Below are positions 10,653-21,433 of a stretch of 64,000 bases of DNA, piece by piece. The position numbers were made by a program, and so were the translations under genes. The notes below the pieces were generated by a model, which worked only from the letters and a program-made list of their open reading frames with translations, ran no database searches and was not told where the DNA came from. How positions within the stretch are numbered: the stretch's first letter is position 1; each line of letters opens with the position of its first letter. Source of the DNA: Liriodendron chinense (lineage: Eukaryota; Streptophyta; Magnoliopsida; Magnoliales; Magnoliaceae). Where the stretch lies: contig ML058548.1 of the NCBI GenBank assembly GCA_003013855.2, positions 2,232,001-2,296,000 on the forward strand, in the 5' to 3' direction.

Positions 10653-11380
10653 TAAGGGGGCGTTTGGTGCATGGACTTAAATGGAAAAAGGTGGGATGGA
10701 ATGGTATGGAAGGTGATAATTAGGGGTGTCATGGCCCAGGGGATTGCCGGGGAATTGAGAATTAGAAGGCAAATCGCAGACCTTGTTTGGAATGTAAATT
10801 TTTAGTAAGGCAACCTGGTATAAACCTTATATGATGTTTGGATATGCACGGCAACAAAGTGATGGCTACAGTAACAGACTCCTATTGAAGTGATGTTACT
10901 AAGTTCTGTGGGCCCCACCATGATGTATGTGTTGTATCTCCACTGTCCATCCATTTGGATCTCAAATAAACATCATGGTAGGCCTTAAGAAGGTTTCAAC
11001 GGTGAGCGTCATTGTCCCCACTATTTTCTACGGTGGGGTCCACTTAAGCTTTGGATCTGCTTTGTTCTTTGGCTAATTACCTAAAATGATCTCTCCAAAT
11101 GGATGGACAGAGTGGATATAACACATACATCATGGTGGGGTCCACAGAACTTGGTGACACACTTCTGTAGTGATATTCACATCCAACGTGTTGAGTGCTA
11201 TTCAAATCCTGTGAGGGGTAGACCAAATCCCATCTTCAGCCTGCAAAGCACTGACACGACAATGCTTACACCCTTCGTTGAGGAATGCCCCGCCCAAACA
11301 CTCATTTCAGTTTCCAATGTGGGATTCCAAGATCTATCCCACCTATTCCCATGTAAGTCCATGCACCAAACACCCCCTAA
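10653..11380. mobile_element. PIF/Harbinger-like MITE with TAA duplication
   Basis: The element occupies 10656-11377 (722 bp). Its 24-bp inverted ends, GGGGGCGTTTGGTGCATGGA... and ...TCCATGCACCAAACACCCCC, differ at one position. They are flanked by TAA (10653-10655 and 11378-11380), the trinucleotide duplication of PIF/Harbinger (Tourist) elements. It sits in a foldback element that reads ATCATTTTAA before it and TAATACATGAGCC after it. It contains a further foldback insertion at about 10905-11165. Confidence 0.88.
10895..11170. mobile_element. Short foldback element nested in the PIF MITE
   Basis: Arms: GTTACTAAGTTCTGTGGGCC at the left and GGTCCACAGAACTTGGTGAC at the right. Inside these GGCCCCACCATGATGTATGT pairs with ACATACATCATGGTGGGGTC. 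The central block is shortened compared with 500-bp copies. No exact 9-bp duplication was found. Confidence 0.65.
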
Positions 11381-11534
11381 TACATGAGCCTAAACATGAG
11401 GTGAATCCAAATCTGAAGTGAACCACACCACAGCACACAACGGCTGCTAAAAGCCCATCACTAAAAACTTTTATATGGTGATAGAATTTTTGAATCAAGC
11501 TGATATTTGTATTTTCCCTTCATTCAAGATGAAC

Positions 11535-12058
11535 AGGTTGGATGGAAGCGGATTGCGGGTAACTCTAAACTCTGTGGGGCCCACAGTGATTTAAGTATTT
11601 TATCCACTCCGTCCATCCATCTTAATAGAAAATTTTAGGTATGGTGCCAAAAAATGAAACATATCAAAATCTAAAGTGGACCACAACACAAGGAAAGTGT
11701 GAACTGAATGTCTACCATTGAAAAATTGTCAGAGGACACAGAAGTTTTGGATCAAGCTGATATTTGTGTTTTCCCTTCATCCATATCTATGTGATCTTAT
11801 GAACAGGTTGGATCACAAATAAACATCACTGTAGGGCCTGGGAAGGTTTCAACGGTGGAAATCATTATTCCCACTGTTTCCCGTGGCATGTTCCACTTTA
11901 GATTTGGATTTGCTTAAATTTTGGGCTCAACCACTAAAATGAGCCGAAAAAACACATGAAAGTAATAGATAAAGCACATACATTCTAGGTGGTCCCAACT
12001 GAGTTTACTCCGCACGATAAGAGCGTGAGGAGGCACGCAATCCGATTCCAGGTTGTAT
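11535..12058. mobile_element. Foldback MULE with near-perfect 9-bp TSD
   Basis: The element occupies 11544-12049 (506 bp). Ends are GGAAGCGGATTGCG and CGCAATCCGATTCC, a 14-bp inverted repeat with one mismatch. Flanks AGGTTGGAT (11535-11543) and AGGTTGTAT (12050-12058) agree at 8 of 9 positions. The host sequence continues across it in the family's usual order. Non-coding. Confidence 0.85.
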
Positions 12059-12115
12059 GGAAAATAAACATTATGGTAGGCCTTAGGAAGCTTTCAACGG
12101 TGGATATCTATGGTT

Positions 12116-13510
12116 AATGCCTGAAATAGATATAAAACGAACACCGTTGTACTCTTTAAGCTTAATACGGCAGGAATCTTCTCTACCTGAGGCCTGCAAA
12201 CAATCCCCCACATCTCCCTATTTTCTTCCGACGTGATATTTTTTTTTTTTTTCTTCTCCTTTCTCCTGTGGGGACACTGCTTTGCATGTGGTAGTTTTCC
12301 GAGTCCTTATTTTGCTCCCATTTGATGGTTACTTTTCATTTCTTTCTTTGTTTTTATTGGCGCACGCTACTTATGTGATAGTTATACCAATTCTTTTCGT
12401 CTTCCCACGTGATTATTTTTCTTTCCTTTATACTTTTATATTTTATTAGGTTCTTTGCCTAAATAAACCTATGATATATTGGAAGACCCAAAATGTTCCC
12501 CTTGGTACACTTAGATATTGCTTTTTGTTTTTACCGGGATGAAAATGCCCCCCGAGCTATTTTACACCTGGAACTTCTTTTATTACTACTCTCCAGCTTA
12601 CTCTTATTTTACCGCAACACTTCAGTGATTTGTGAATTTTGATTACTCTCTGTAAATGTAGTATGCCTTATAACTACTCTCTTCAATGGAAACTCCACCT
12701 TAGAAAAATGAATTTTTCTTATTCTTTTTATGTATGGATATTACTAACTTGACCACAATCAGATTGTTTGGTAAATACCGATCTCTCTGATTTGTGAATA
12801 CTTGTTTCTTGAAATAGCAATATTGGATTATTTCATTTTTAACCATCCTATAAGTGTCCAACAATCCAATACTCATATCATTTAAAATAAGCCCAATTTT
12901 AGTATAATGGTACATTTAAAATGGACCCATAATCTTGACAAGTTAATTTGAATTAATTGTATGACACGTGTGCCATTTCTTCAAATGATTCTTAAGTGCA
13001 TGCGTATCATCCATCACGGTCTGCAAGAGCATCAAAACTTTACACCAAAACTCCCTTTTCTAATTCTCCTAATCCAAATCTCAGATGGGCCATAATAATT
13101 GAAATTAGAGGGTTGGGTATAGTTCTCTATGAGGTGTCCCAGATTAGTATTGACTCATCTCCATTTTTTGAATGAACGGTAAAGAATGGGTTCTCTAATT
13201 GATGCACGGTTTAGATCATTTTGGACGTCCTCGATCCCCACCATGTAAACGGTTTGGATCACTTAAGTTGACCACAGCTGATCTAACGGCTATGTCCCAA
13301 TGTAAAGAAAAGCGATATGTCTGGGGTTGCTCATGATGTGTCGGAGCAAACCTCTCAGGAGATTCATCTCCCATATCTTGAAAGTTGAAAATGATAGGGT
13401 AGACCAGACTTTAACCATATCCCGGCTGGACCGGTTCTACCAAAGCCTACGTGCATGTTTATCTGAAAGGAGAAAAGAGGTGCGCTCACATGAGGCGGAT
13501 TGCGTCCTAC
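12116..13510. other. Intergenic; first copy of a three-copy duplicated segment
   Basis: No gene recognised. About 12740-13085 is clearly homologous to 31825-32100 and 44410-44690; shared words include TTGTTTCTTGAAATAG, CAATCCAATACTC and TTAATTTGAATTAATTG. The rest of the stretch is unassigned, with pyrimidine-rich sequence near 12240-12430. Confidence 0.55.
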
Positions 13511-13519
13511 CGCCGCCTT

Positions 13520-14245
13520 AGACTGACTCGGTCCTGGGGGGCTCTGTGGGCCCCACCGTGATGTATGCATTTCATCCACTCCATCCATCCATTTTAAAAG
13601 ATCATTTTAAGATATGAGCCTAAAACAGAGGGGAGCGGATTGCCTGTGACCCCGGGCAAAGAGATATCAATGTGACCGTAGCTGTGTGGGGCCCATAGAG
13701 ATGTCAGTGACAAATCCACTCCCTCCATCTGTTTTGTAAGACCACGGCATGATAGTTTTATAAAAAAAAAAAAATGTAGATCTAAAACTCATGTGGGCCA
13801 TACCACGAGAAACAGTGGTTATTGAACACGTAATGGTGACGAAAGTTTGGCATCAGGATAATAATTTTTCTTACAATTTATCTGAGTGTTAGTAATTCTT
13901 TGAATGGCTCCGATGTCATATAAATATCATGGTCAGCTCCAGAAAGGTTTCAATGGTGGATGTTGGTGTTCCCACTGTTTTGTTGGTGTGGCCTCCTACC
14001 TTATATTTGTCTTAAAAAAGAGATGTACATAGTAGATGTGTCACGCACATCCCTGTGGACGCCACACAGCTTCAGCCACATAGATATCTCTGTGCCCGGG
14101 GTCAGAGGCAATCCACTCCCAAGACGGAGGCATATTTAAGACTTAAGTGGGCCACACCACAGGTAACAATAGGGATTGAACGCCTACCATTGAAAACTTC
14201 TTAATGGCTACATAGCCGCCCTGCGAGGACCGAGTCCATCTTAGC
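13520..14245. mobile_element. Host foldback element split by a nested copy
   Basis: The left part (GACTCGGTCCTGGGGGGCTC then GGGCCCCACCGTGATGTATG) runs to 13630. The host resumes at 14130 with GCATATTTAAGACTTAAGTG and a partial right terminus containing GAGGACCGAGTCC near 14228. Part of its right half has been lost. Confidence 0.6.
13622..14129. mobile_element. Nested foldback MULE with long terminal inverted repeats
   Basis: The element occupies 13631-14120 (490 bp). The outer 38 bp of the two ends are inverted repeats with about three mismatches (GGGAGCGGATTGCC... against ...GGCAATCCACTCCC, with GACCCCGGGCA and GAGATATC further in). Flanks AAAACAGAG (13622-13630) and AAGACGGAG (14121-14129) agree at 7 of 9, both differences being transitions. 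It interrupts the foldback host described at 13520-14245. Confidence 0.8.
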
Positions 14246-14254
14246 AGGGGTTGG

Positions 14255-15195
14255 TAACACCACTTTGGTGAGGACATGAATGTGGGTCCGACCTTGATGA
14301 ACGTATTGTATATCTACGCCATCCATCCATTTTTTCATATCATTTCAGGGCATTGGCCCAAAAATAAAGCCGATCCAAATCTCACGTGGACCACACCACA
14401 GGAAATAGTGGTAATTGAACCCCCACCATTAATAAAACCTTATGGGGCCACCGTAATGTTTGATGAGGCCACATGGGAAATCGCATTGCGTCCTGAGTTA
14501 ATCGGTACGCTCTTATCGTACTGAGTAAACTCAGTTAGGCTCACTGTAAATGTATGTAGTTTATCTACACCGTCCATCCGCTTTTCCAGATCATTTAATG
14601 GGTTGAAACCAAAATTGAAGCATATCCAAAACTTAGGTGGACCATACCACAAGAAACAGTGGCAATAATGATTTCCACCGTTGAAACATTTGGGCCTGCA
14701 GTGATGTTTATTTGTCATCCAAACTGTTCACACGATCACACAGACATTGATGAAGGGAAAAACCAAATATCAGTTCCATTGCCCCAAGAATTTTCAACGG
14801 TACAGGTTCAATTCACATTTTTTTTGTGGTGTGGTCCACTTAAAGATTTTTATATGCTTTTTTTTCTCAAGATATAATATTATCTGTTAAAACGGATGAA
14901 CGGAGTGGATGAAATATATAAATAACGGTGGACCCTGCAGAGTTTACTCGTACGCTTGGCGTACCGAGTTACTCAGTACGGAATCCGCGGACCTTGGTGA
15001 ACTCTAATGGCAGCTTGATCGAAGACTTATGTTCCCCAAAGCATACAATCACCACTGTTTCCTGTGGTGTGGTTCACCTGAGATTTGGATCTACTTTATT
15101 TTTTGTTCCACATCCTACATTGAGCTGAAAAAACTGATGGACGGCATGGATATACAACACATACATCAAGATGGGCACAACTGCCGCGGCTTCAC
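14255..15195. mobile_element. Host foldback element split by a nested copy
   Basis: The left arm is at 14255-14474 (GACCTTGATGAACGTATTG, CCAAATCTCACGTGGACC). The host resumes at 14994 and ends near 15180 (AACACATACATCAAGATGGG). The right part has a close relative at 21280-21433 continuing at 28165, interrupted there by an LTR element. Confidence 0.6.
14475..14993. mobile_element. Foldback MULE, GAGTAAACTC subfamily
   Basis: Left end GGGAAATCGCATTGCG, then ATCGGTACGC and GAGTAAACTC. Right end GAGTTTACTCGTACGC to GGAATCCGCGGACC. The same terminal block (TACTCAGTA...GAGTAAACTC) marks copies at 34630 and 46875. No matching 9-bp flank was found. Confidence 0.65.
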
Positions 15196-15224
15196 GGTAT
15201 CCCGATTTCAGGTCCACTGGGCAT

Positions 15225-15720
15225 GCATTCGATCCAGCTGGCGGCAGATTCGGTGGATTCGTGATGTTGGACCCACTGTGATGTAAGTTTGTTATATCTA
15301 TACCGTTCATCCATTTTGCCAGCTCATTTTAGGGAATGAAGCCAACAAAAGAGGCAAACGTAAATCTCAGGTGGACCCACCACATTAAATAGTGGTGATT
15401 GAATGCCCACTATTAAGAACTTATTCAGGGCCACAGAAGTTTTGAATCAATCTGATTTTTGTGTTTTCCCTGCATTCAGTTCAGTGTGTCCTTACCAACC
15501 GGTTGGATGGCAGATAAACATTCCACTGGACCCTAGAAAGTTTTTAATGTTCGGCGTTCAATCACCACCTGTGGAGTGGTCCACCTGAGATTGGTATATG
15601 CTTCATTTTTAGGCTAAAATGAGATGGAAATAAACGGATGAACGGCATGGATGTAAAACAAATACATCACAGTGGGCCCCACAGTCACGGATCCACCAAA
15701 CTCGGATCCACCGAATCAGC
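15225..15720. mobile_element. Foldback element with GGATCCACCGAATC ends
   Basis: Left GATTCGGTGGATTCGTGA and right TCACGGATCCACC...GGATCCACCGAATC. The right end carries an extra copy of GGATCCACC. The body is complementary between arms (GGACCCACTGTGATGTAAG against TACATCACAGTGGGCCCC). A relative is at 28165-28620. Confidence 0.65.
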
Positions 15721-16858
15721 ATCCGATCCAACCCGTCGATTGTGTGCTCCCAATCTTGCTCACGATTCAAAATATAAATAAAAAAATCAGTATGATAAAA
15801 AACAAATCTTAGGTAGTGACCCATGCTCATTACCTAATTTAGCTGTACAATGCAGAGAAAAATGTAAAATCCTGCCAAAGACCTCTACGTTCCCATGGTA
15901 GGACCCACCTGGCATTTTGTATGGCTTGATGTTCTGTCCCTTCATCCTACTGGAGCGTCTCTGATGGATGGTTTGATGGCATATGCAGAAGACAGTGGAC
16001 CCACGAATAGTGGGGAAAGTTTTGTTGCTCTCCGTCCCATCTCAACCGTTCCTTTTCACTCGGGCTGGTTTTTTATCATCTATTTATTTATTTTGCATGG
16101 CCTAACATTGAAGGGGCGCATCAAATGGACGGTGTGGATCAAGTGTACAGTTGCCATGGATCCCACAGCAGCCCAGTACCACCACGGGTTCTGGTCCTAC
16201 CGGACCCGTTTTTCAAATGAGCTCACCTGAAAAAAAGGTCCACACGTTTCTGCGCTTTCACGAGATGGCTCAGAAGCCCGAGCCTCTAAGATATTCAGCA
16301 AGGTGCAGACACATTCACATTCAGGTGTACCATGTCCAACACGTGGCATGTGTCAGATGGCTTTTGCACGTCAGAATACTATATTCAGCTCGCATCACCA
16401 TAGCCACATGCATGAACGTGTTTCCTTTTTTACGCCTCACTTTCTCCTTACAAGTGGGGAGGCCACCTTAAAAGTGGATCCCAATATTTCAAAAGTTGGG
16501 TGGGCCATACCATGTAATTTTGATATTTTTATGGAGTGGCCCACTTGAGAGTTGAGTCAACCTGATTTTTCTGAATAAGACCAAAAAAAGTTTGGTTTAC
16601 CTGATGGACGGTGTGGATTTTATAAAGATAGAATAGGATCTGTGGATGTTATGCCGAGCTGATGTTGTGTTCCTCTCTAACCTTTTGTTATTATTGTGCT
16701 TGTACAAAGGTTAAAATCTCCCCTTCTGGTTCTCTCTTTTTGCTAATGGATAAGATCTATATCACATCTTCTTTTATTACTAGAAGATACATTAATCTAG
16801 GTGTACCACAAATGTGGCAAACCATCAAATAACAAGAGGCAATAATAGGTAAAGTCAC

Positions 16859-16860
<2 letters not shown>
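15721..16860. other. Intergenic; part of a dispersed duplicated segment
   Basis: About 15870-16145 matches 28630-28900: shared words include TTCTGTCCCTTCATCC, GGCATATGCA and TTGCTCTC. From 16150 to 16860 I see only a weak foldback fragment (TGGGCCATACCATG, CTGATGGACGGTGTGGAT) near 16500-16620. Frames across this stretch are not supported as genes. Confidence 0.5.

Positions 16861-16861
<1 letters not shown>

Positions 16862-16926
<65 letters not shown>
16862..16926. repeat. (TA)n microsatellite
   Basis: About 32 uninterrupted TA units. Confidence 0.95.
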
Positions 16927-16928
<2 letters not shown>

Positions 16929-17232
16929 TTTTACAAAAAGAAAAAAACTACCTAATTAATGCGGAATCTGCTGCCTTTTTCAAAAATTACCTCATTGATA
17001 GATATAATTATCATCCCACTACCCTTCGTTACCGCCACTATTAGGGCAAATGGGTGGGTGGCTTGAGTAGGCCGCTCTATGATGTTTACGTGAAATCTAC
17101 TCTGACCACTCAGTGCATCATTCCATGTCTGATCAAGATTCAAAAAATCAGCTAAATTTATGATTTAGGCGGACTGCATGATTGAAAACAGTTACAGGAC
17201 AATGCTCGCCCTTCAAACTGTTTCCATTATTG
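16927..17232. other. No feature recognised
   Basis: Unassigned sequence next to the TA microsatellite; a weak foldback-like word (TAGGCCGCTCTATGATGTTT) occurs near 17070. Confidence 0.35.
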
Positions 17233-18560
17233 TAACTCCCCAAAAATAGGCATCTGAGTATGAAGACTCTGATCTCGAGTTCTCAAGTGTTAACTTAGTA
17301 AAATATTTGTCTAGGAATGCTGCACGTAGGAAATGCTCTCACGTGTGCCCTCAATCAGATTTACATTCATTCCATGCACAAATAATCAGAATATTGCATT
17401 TCAATTAATAGATTAAAAGTAAAGCGGAAATAATTAAATAAAAAAAATACAGAGGTAACACCCAAAAGGTATAATCCAAATGCGATGTCAGCCTATATGA
17501 GAATTATACGAATCACAATACATGCAACAAGAAATGAAAATATAACTACAAAAAAGATAGAGGTAATATACTACTGGGACGACCCGAGCGCACCACCATC
17601 TGTCATATTCCTTGGTCATCTGTATATGTCAAATTAGGGCTGTAAATGGTCGAGTTCGGGGCGGGTTTAGCCAAAACCAGACCCGCCCGTTTACTAAACG
17701 GGTCTGGGTCTAAATTAATTTAGACCCAGACCCTTTTACTAAATAGGCGGGTCCGGATCGGGTCCGAGTCAACCCATTAGACCCATTTATAAATGGGTCG
17801 AGTCTAATGGGTTTGGGTCTGGATCAAGTATGCAAGCATTTTACAAGGCTTAAAACTGGGTCTGGACGGGTCCCTTGAAACATAGACCAAAGCCGCCCAC
17901 TTACTAAATGGGTTCGGGTCGGGTCGAGTTGGGCATAATATAAAGGAAACCAGACCCAGACCCGTTTAGCAACTGGGTCTGTTCTTGGACCTAGACCCGT
18001 ACCATTTAACAAATGGGTCGGGTCTGGGTCGGGTCTAAATGGGTTGGATCCGTGTACCCCCATTGGGTCCACAGACCCATTTACAGCCCTATGTCAAATG
18101 GAAGTTGTCAAATGCCAACATAGTGAAAAAAATATCCCCTAGATTATACTTAGGACCTTTTAGTCATAGAAAATTCACGACAGATACATATTAAGCATGT
18201 TAACTTTAACACATAAATACTAAGTAAATTACACATGTTATTTACATAAGCATGCGCAAGCAATGATAGCATAATAAGGCGATCACGTTCCTGAACTAGT
18301 TAATTAATGCAGGGAATGCATGGCGTGCAAATAAAAGACAATGCGCTGGTCTTTCTAACAGTAGACCAACCACCCCACAAGTGCATGCATGTTCCCAGGA
18401 AAATCATATCAGGAGCTTAAAAGGTAGTGATATAGAGCAGGTCGCAGAATATTTCATGGCCTAGATGGACCAGAAGAAGACCAGTCGGAGTCGAAAGTGA
18501 TTCGGGCCAACAGGATCATAGAACAATTGTATTTAGCGATCCGGGATGAGTTACGGGACA
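17233..18560 (-). mobile_element. Possible decayed LTR interrupted by a hAT MITE
   Basis: TGTAACTCCCC at 17233 resembles the minus-strand end (GGGGxGTTACA) common in plant gypsy LTRs. The following AT-rich sequence continues on both sides of the 17635-18091 MITE. No second LTR, primer site or coding region was recognised, so this is tentative. Confidence 0.3.
17627..18099. mobile_element. hAT-type MITE with perfect 8-bp TSD
   Basis: The element occupies 17635-18091 (457 bp). It begins TAGGGCTGTAAATGG and ends CCCATTTACAGCCCTA, and is flanked by the identical octamer TGTCAAAT (17627-17634 and 18092-18099). The body is packed with GGGTCTGGGTC and GACCCAGACCC words of both orientations, so it can fold into a long hairpin. 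It belongs with the copies at 3036, 4988 and 5009. No transposase. Confidence 0.88.
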
Positions 18561-19260
18561 TATAACATATGATTTTGAGGTAACTCGAACTACTTTAGCC
18601 AAACAACTTTGCTATGTGAGGTTTCCCATACCGGAATTGCTAGATTCGACTAGATCAATGGTCATTAACCTAGTTTTATTTTAATTTTACTATTTATAGT
18701 AAGTTTTATTTCATTTATATCTTTTGATCCGTAGGATTTTAAAAGTCATGCCCAACATGAAAAGGGCTTAGAATAATTAGTAGAATCATGTGGTTGAGCC
18801 TGTTTGAAAACTTTCTATTTTTGGCCAAAAACCATGAATTCTAGTATGATTGAGAGACTTCTATAAATAGTAAGTTTACTATTTATTGTAAGTCACGTTT
18901 TCTAGGTGTTTTAGTTTGAGTTGAAGTCTGAAAATTCTACCTAGGGTTTAGTTTCTTATTTAAAGCATTGTAATCACTTTAATTTTCATTCAATCTATTA
19001 TTATGAATTTTCTTCAATTTATTTCTTATTTTCTCTTACTTCCCTCGTGGATTCGAGGAAGTCCGGTTGAGGGTTTCTGGAGGCCTTGTGAACTCAAGGT
19101 ATTTATCCGATTAAGTAGATGGTGATCGGCTTAGTCACATCCTCCCTATGTCAGGTAACGCTGACACCACATCAAGCAACCAGGCACCCACGAGTCCCCC
19201 TCAAATTCAATGTTATGTATGCATGATTAATTTAAATATTTATTAGTCCAGTTTATCCAG
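18561..19260 (+). promoter_or_regulatory. LTR-like segment with TATA box
   Basis: TATAAATA at 18862-18869 is followed by a CT- and AT-rich leader and CCTCGTGGATTCGAGGAAG, which forms a short hairpin (19042-19060). The layout looks like the U3-R-U5 part of an LTR. No pair, no primer site and no gene body were found. Confidence 0.3.
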
Positions 19261-19689
19261 CAAATTGGTGAAGACGGAATACCTTTATTGTATCACAAAG
19301 TCTAAATGGAACCGTTTGACTCTTTGTGGTGCATCGCCAATCATCGCCAGTAACCCCTCAATCCAAGGTTTGGGTTATTCACCCAAGAAAGTATGGTTGG
19401 GTTATTCATCAGTCACACCCAAAATCAAAACGGAAATGGCCCATCACTCGATCCTATAACAACATGGTAGGCCCGGGGTAGTTCAAATGGTACAAAGGCA
19501 TCTAAACATCAGTCGGGTCACATTTGTCACGGGGCCGCTTGAACAACAATCCATCACCTCCATTGGTGCTCACTGGTCACTATTGGGAGGCTCGTCACCC
19601 CAGCGTAGGCCGATAACTCAGACACGGTATCTCATACTACCATGCCTGGGTCATGAGACGTAGGGGATTGTATCGCAATACGGTTCTAA

Positions 19690-20450
19690 GTGGACTACCC
19701 TGGATTACAGATCCTCATTGTGAATCATAGATTCTCACTATGCCCCATGAAAATGGCCATAACTCCCTCGTTATATGTCCGATTTAATAAGCTTTCAAAT
19801 GGCTTTAGAATCACCTCATTTGGACACTATTTAGTTACTCAAAAGTGGGTCCGAATCACCCTAAATTGCAGATACTAAGTGTGGATCACAGATTCTCTAT
19901 ACGTCCCATGAAAACGGCCATAACTCCCTCATTACATGTTTGATTGGGCGATCTTATACTTGTTGAAAAACTATTTGAATAAGCTTTCAAATGGCTTTAG
20001 AATCACCTCATTTGACACTATTTAGTTGCTCAACAGTGGGTTCAAATTACCCTAGATCGCAGATTCTCATTGTGGATCTCAGTATTTCACTATGTCCTAT
20101 AAAATAACCATAACTCCCTTGTTTCATGTCCGATTTTAGTGATCTTGTACCTGTTGGAAAGATATTTGAATAAGATTTCAAATGGTTGTGGGATCACCTC
20201 ATTTGGACACCATTTAGTTTATCAAAAGTGAGTCTAAATCACCTTAGATCGCAGATACTCACTATGGATCACGGATTCTCACTGTGTCCCATGAAAACGG
20301 CCATAACTCCCTCGTTACATGTTCGATTTGGGTGATCATATAATTTATTTGAATAAGATTTCAAATGGCTCTGGAATCACCTCATTTGGACACCATTTAG
20401 TTTCTCAATAGTGGGTCCAAATCACCCTGAATTGTATATACTTACTGATC
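19690..20450 (+). repeat. Four-unit tandem repeat, 160-195 bp per unit
   Basis: The word GGCCATAACTCCCTCG or a close variant recurs near 19755, 19915, 20105 and 20299. Each unit continues with ATTTCAAATGG and ATCACCTCATTTGGACAC. The first unit lacks the roughly 30-bp GTGATCTTGTACCTGTTGG block, which explains its shorter length. Frames through the units are not genes. Confidence 0.85.
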
Positions 20451-20645
20451 TGTGATCCACTTCACACATCTGTGATCTATTCCACATGTGTGATTATTTT
20501 CATACATCCGCGATCCACGGTTGCCAGCTGCGATCCATCTGCGATTCATGGATCTCACTATACCATGTTCGTCTCCCTCATTGATAACTATCTCTCTCCC
20601 TCTTACTCACCTCTATCGACTCCAATTAGTGGAGGGTACCCCACC

Positions 20646-20647
<2 letters not shown>

Positions 20648-20692
<45 letters not shown>

Positions 20693-20700
20693 ACACACAA
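20648..20700 (+). repeat. (CA)n microsatellite
   Basis: About 26 CA units with one CT interruption. Frames coding for alternating Thr-His are artefacts of this run. Confidence 0.95.
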
Positions 20701-20716
20701 CCTGTCGCTGGGGTGT

Positions 20717-21290
20717 GTTACTTAGAAGAAGATAGAAGGAAAAAAAGAAAATGGAACAAAAAGCTCTTTTTGAGCTAATGTGGGAGGTCCCACATCTTAT
20801 AAATGCCTTGGTTGGCTTTTGTGTGGCCCAATACTAGTCTGGGGGAAGATTCACTACATCTAGAGGATGAAGGTTTTAATTTCATGGTATGAGCCAAAAA
20901 CTAAGGGCGAAACTCAACACAAGTACACCACAGTGAAGAAAACATCACAAAAATTAATGGAATTTGTTGGTACTTTTGTGGGCTATCGAGGGGCTGCGTG
21001 GTAATCCGATAAAGTCTCACCTGGAGTTTTAAGGGTGGCCAGTTCAAATGAACGGATTTGATCTTGCATGGGAGGCCATTTCACTCTTTGTTGGGTTGAA
21101 ACCAACTTTAGTTTGCGGGTCACTCAACTGTCGTACTGTTTGAAAAGAGAGAGATGGGTAAAATGGTCCAAAGCATCTGGTGAACAGTACTCCAGGGCCA
21201 AATTTTTATCTTCCTGCTACAATAGTGCCCTTTTGTTGACTAAGTTAACAATTAGGTCCACTTTATTAGTTAACCCCCTAGATGAAGGGA
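20717..21290 (+). repeat. Dispersed LTR-like repeat, copy 1
   Basis: About 570 bp closely related to 32776-33357. It contains a GTGGGAGGTCCCAC palindrome and a TATA-like CTTATAAATG near 20799, as LTR promoters often do. Homology begins at GGGGTGTGTTACTTAG in both copies and ends near TTAGGTCCACTTTA. A TG...CA pair can be chosen inside it, but no target duplication agrees, so I call it a dispersed repeat rather than a solo LTR. Confidence 0.55.
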
Positions 21291-21433
21291 AACTTTAATA
21301 GCAGCTTAATCCAAGGCTTATGTGCCCCACAAGCATACAATCGCCACTATTTCCTGTGGTGTGGTCCACCTGAGATTTAGATTTGCTTCATTTTTTGCCA
21401 CATGCCTTAAAATGAGCTGAAACAATTGACGGA

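Larger units (their letters stand above)
10589..12115. mobile_element. Foldback element interrupted by two later insertions
   Basis: Pieces at about 10590-10652, 11381-11534 and 12059-12115 read in order as one foldback copy: CACCATGATGTATGTG, then GAGCCTAAACATGAGG, then AATAAACATTATGGTAGGCC. They are separated by the PIF MITE and by the MULE at 11544-12049. The right arm is truncated near 12115. Confidence 0.6.

Noticed and set aside
10454..11387. Several frames of 89-94 codons
   Set aside because: They translate MULE and PIF arm sequence and change frame between copies; no coding conservation.
19690..20450. Possible CRISPR-like array
   Set aside because: Units are contiguous 160-195 bp tandem repeats without spacers, in a plant genome.
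20472..20778. Two frames with Thr-His or His-Thr runs
   Set aside because: Produced by the (CA)n microsatellite.
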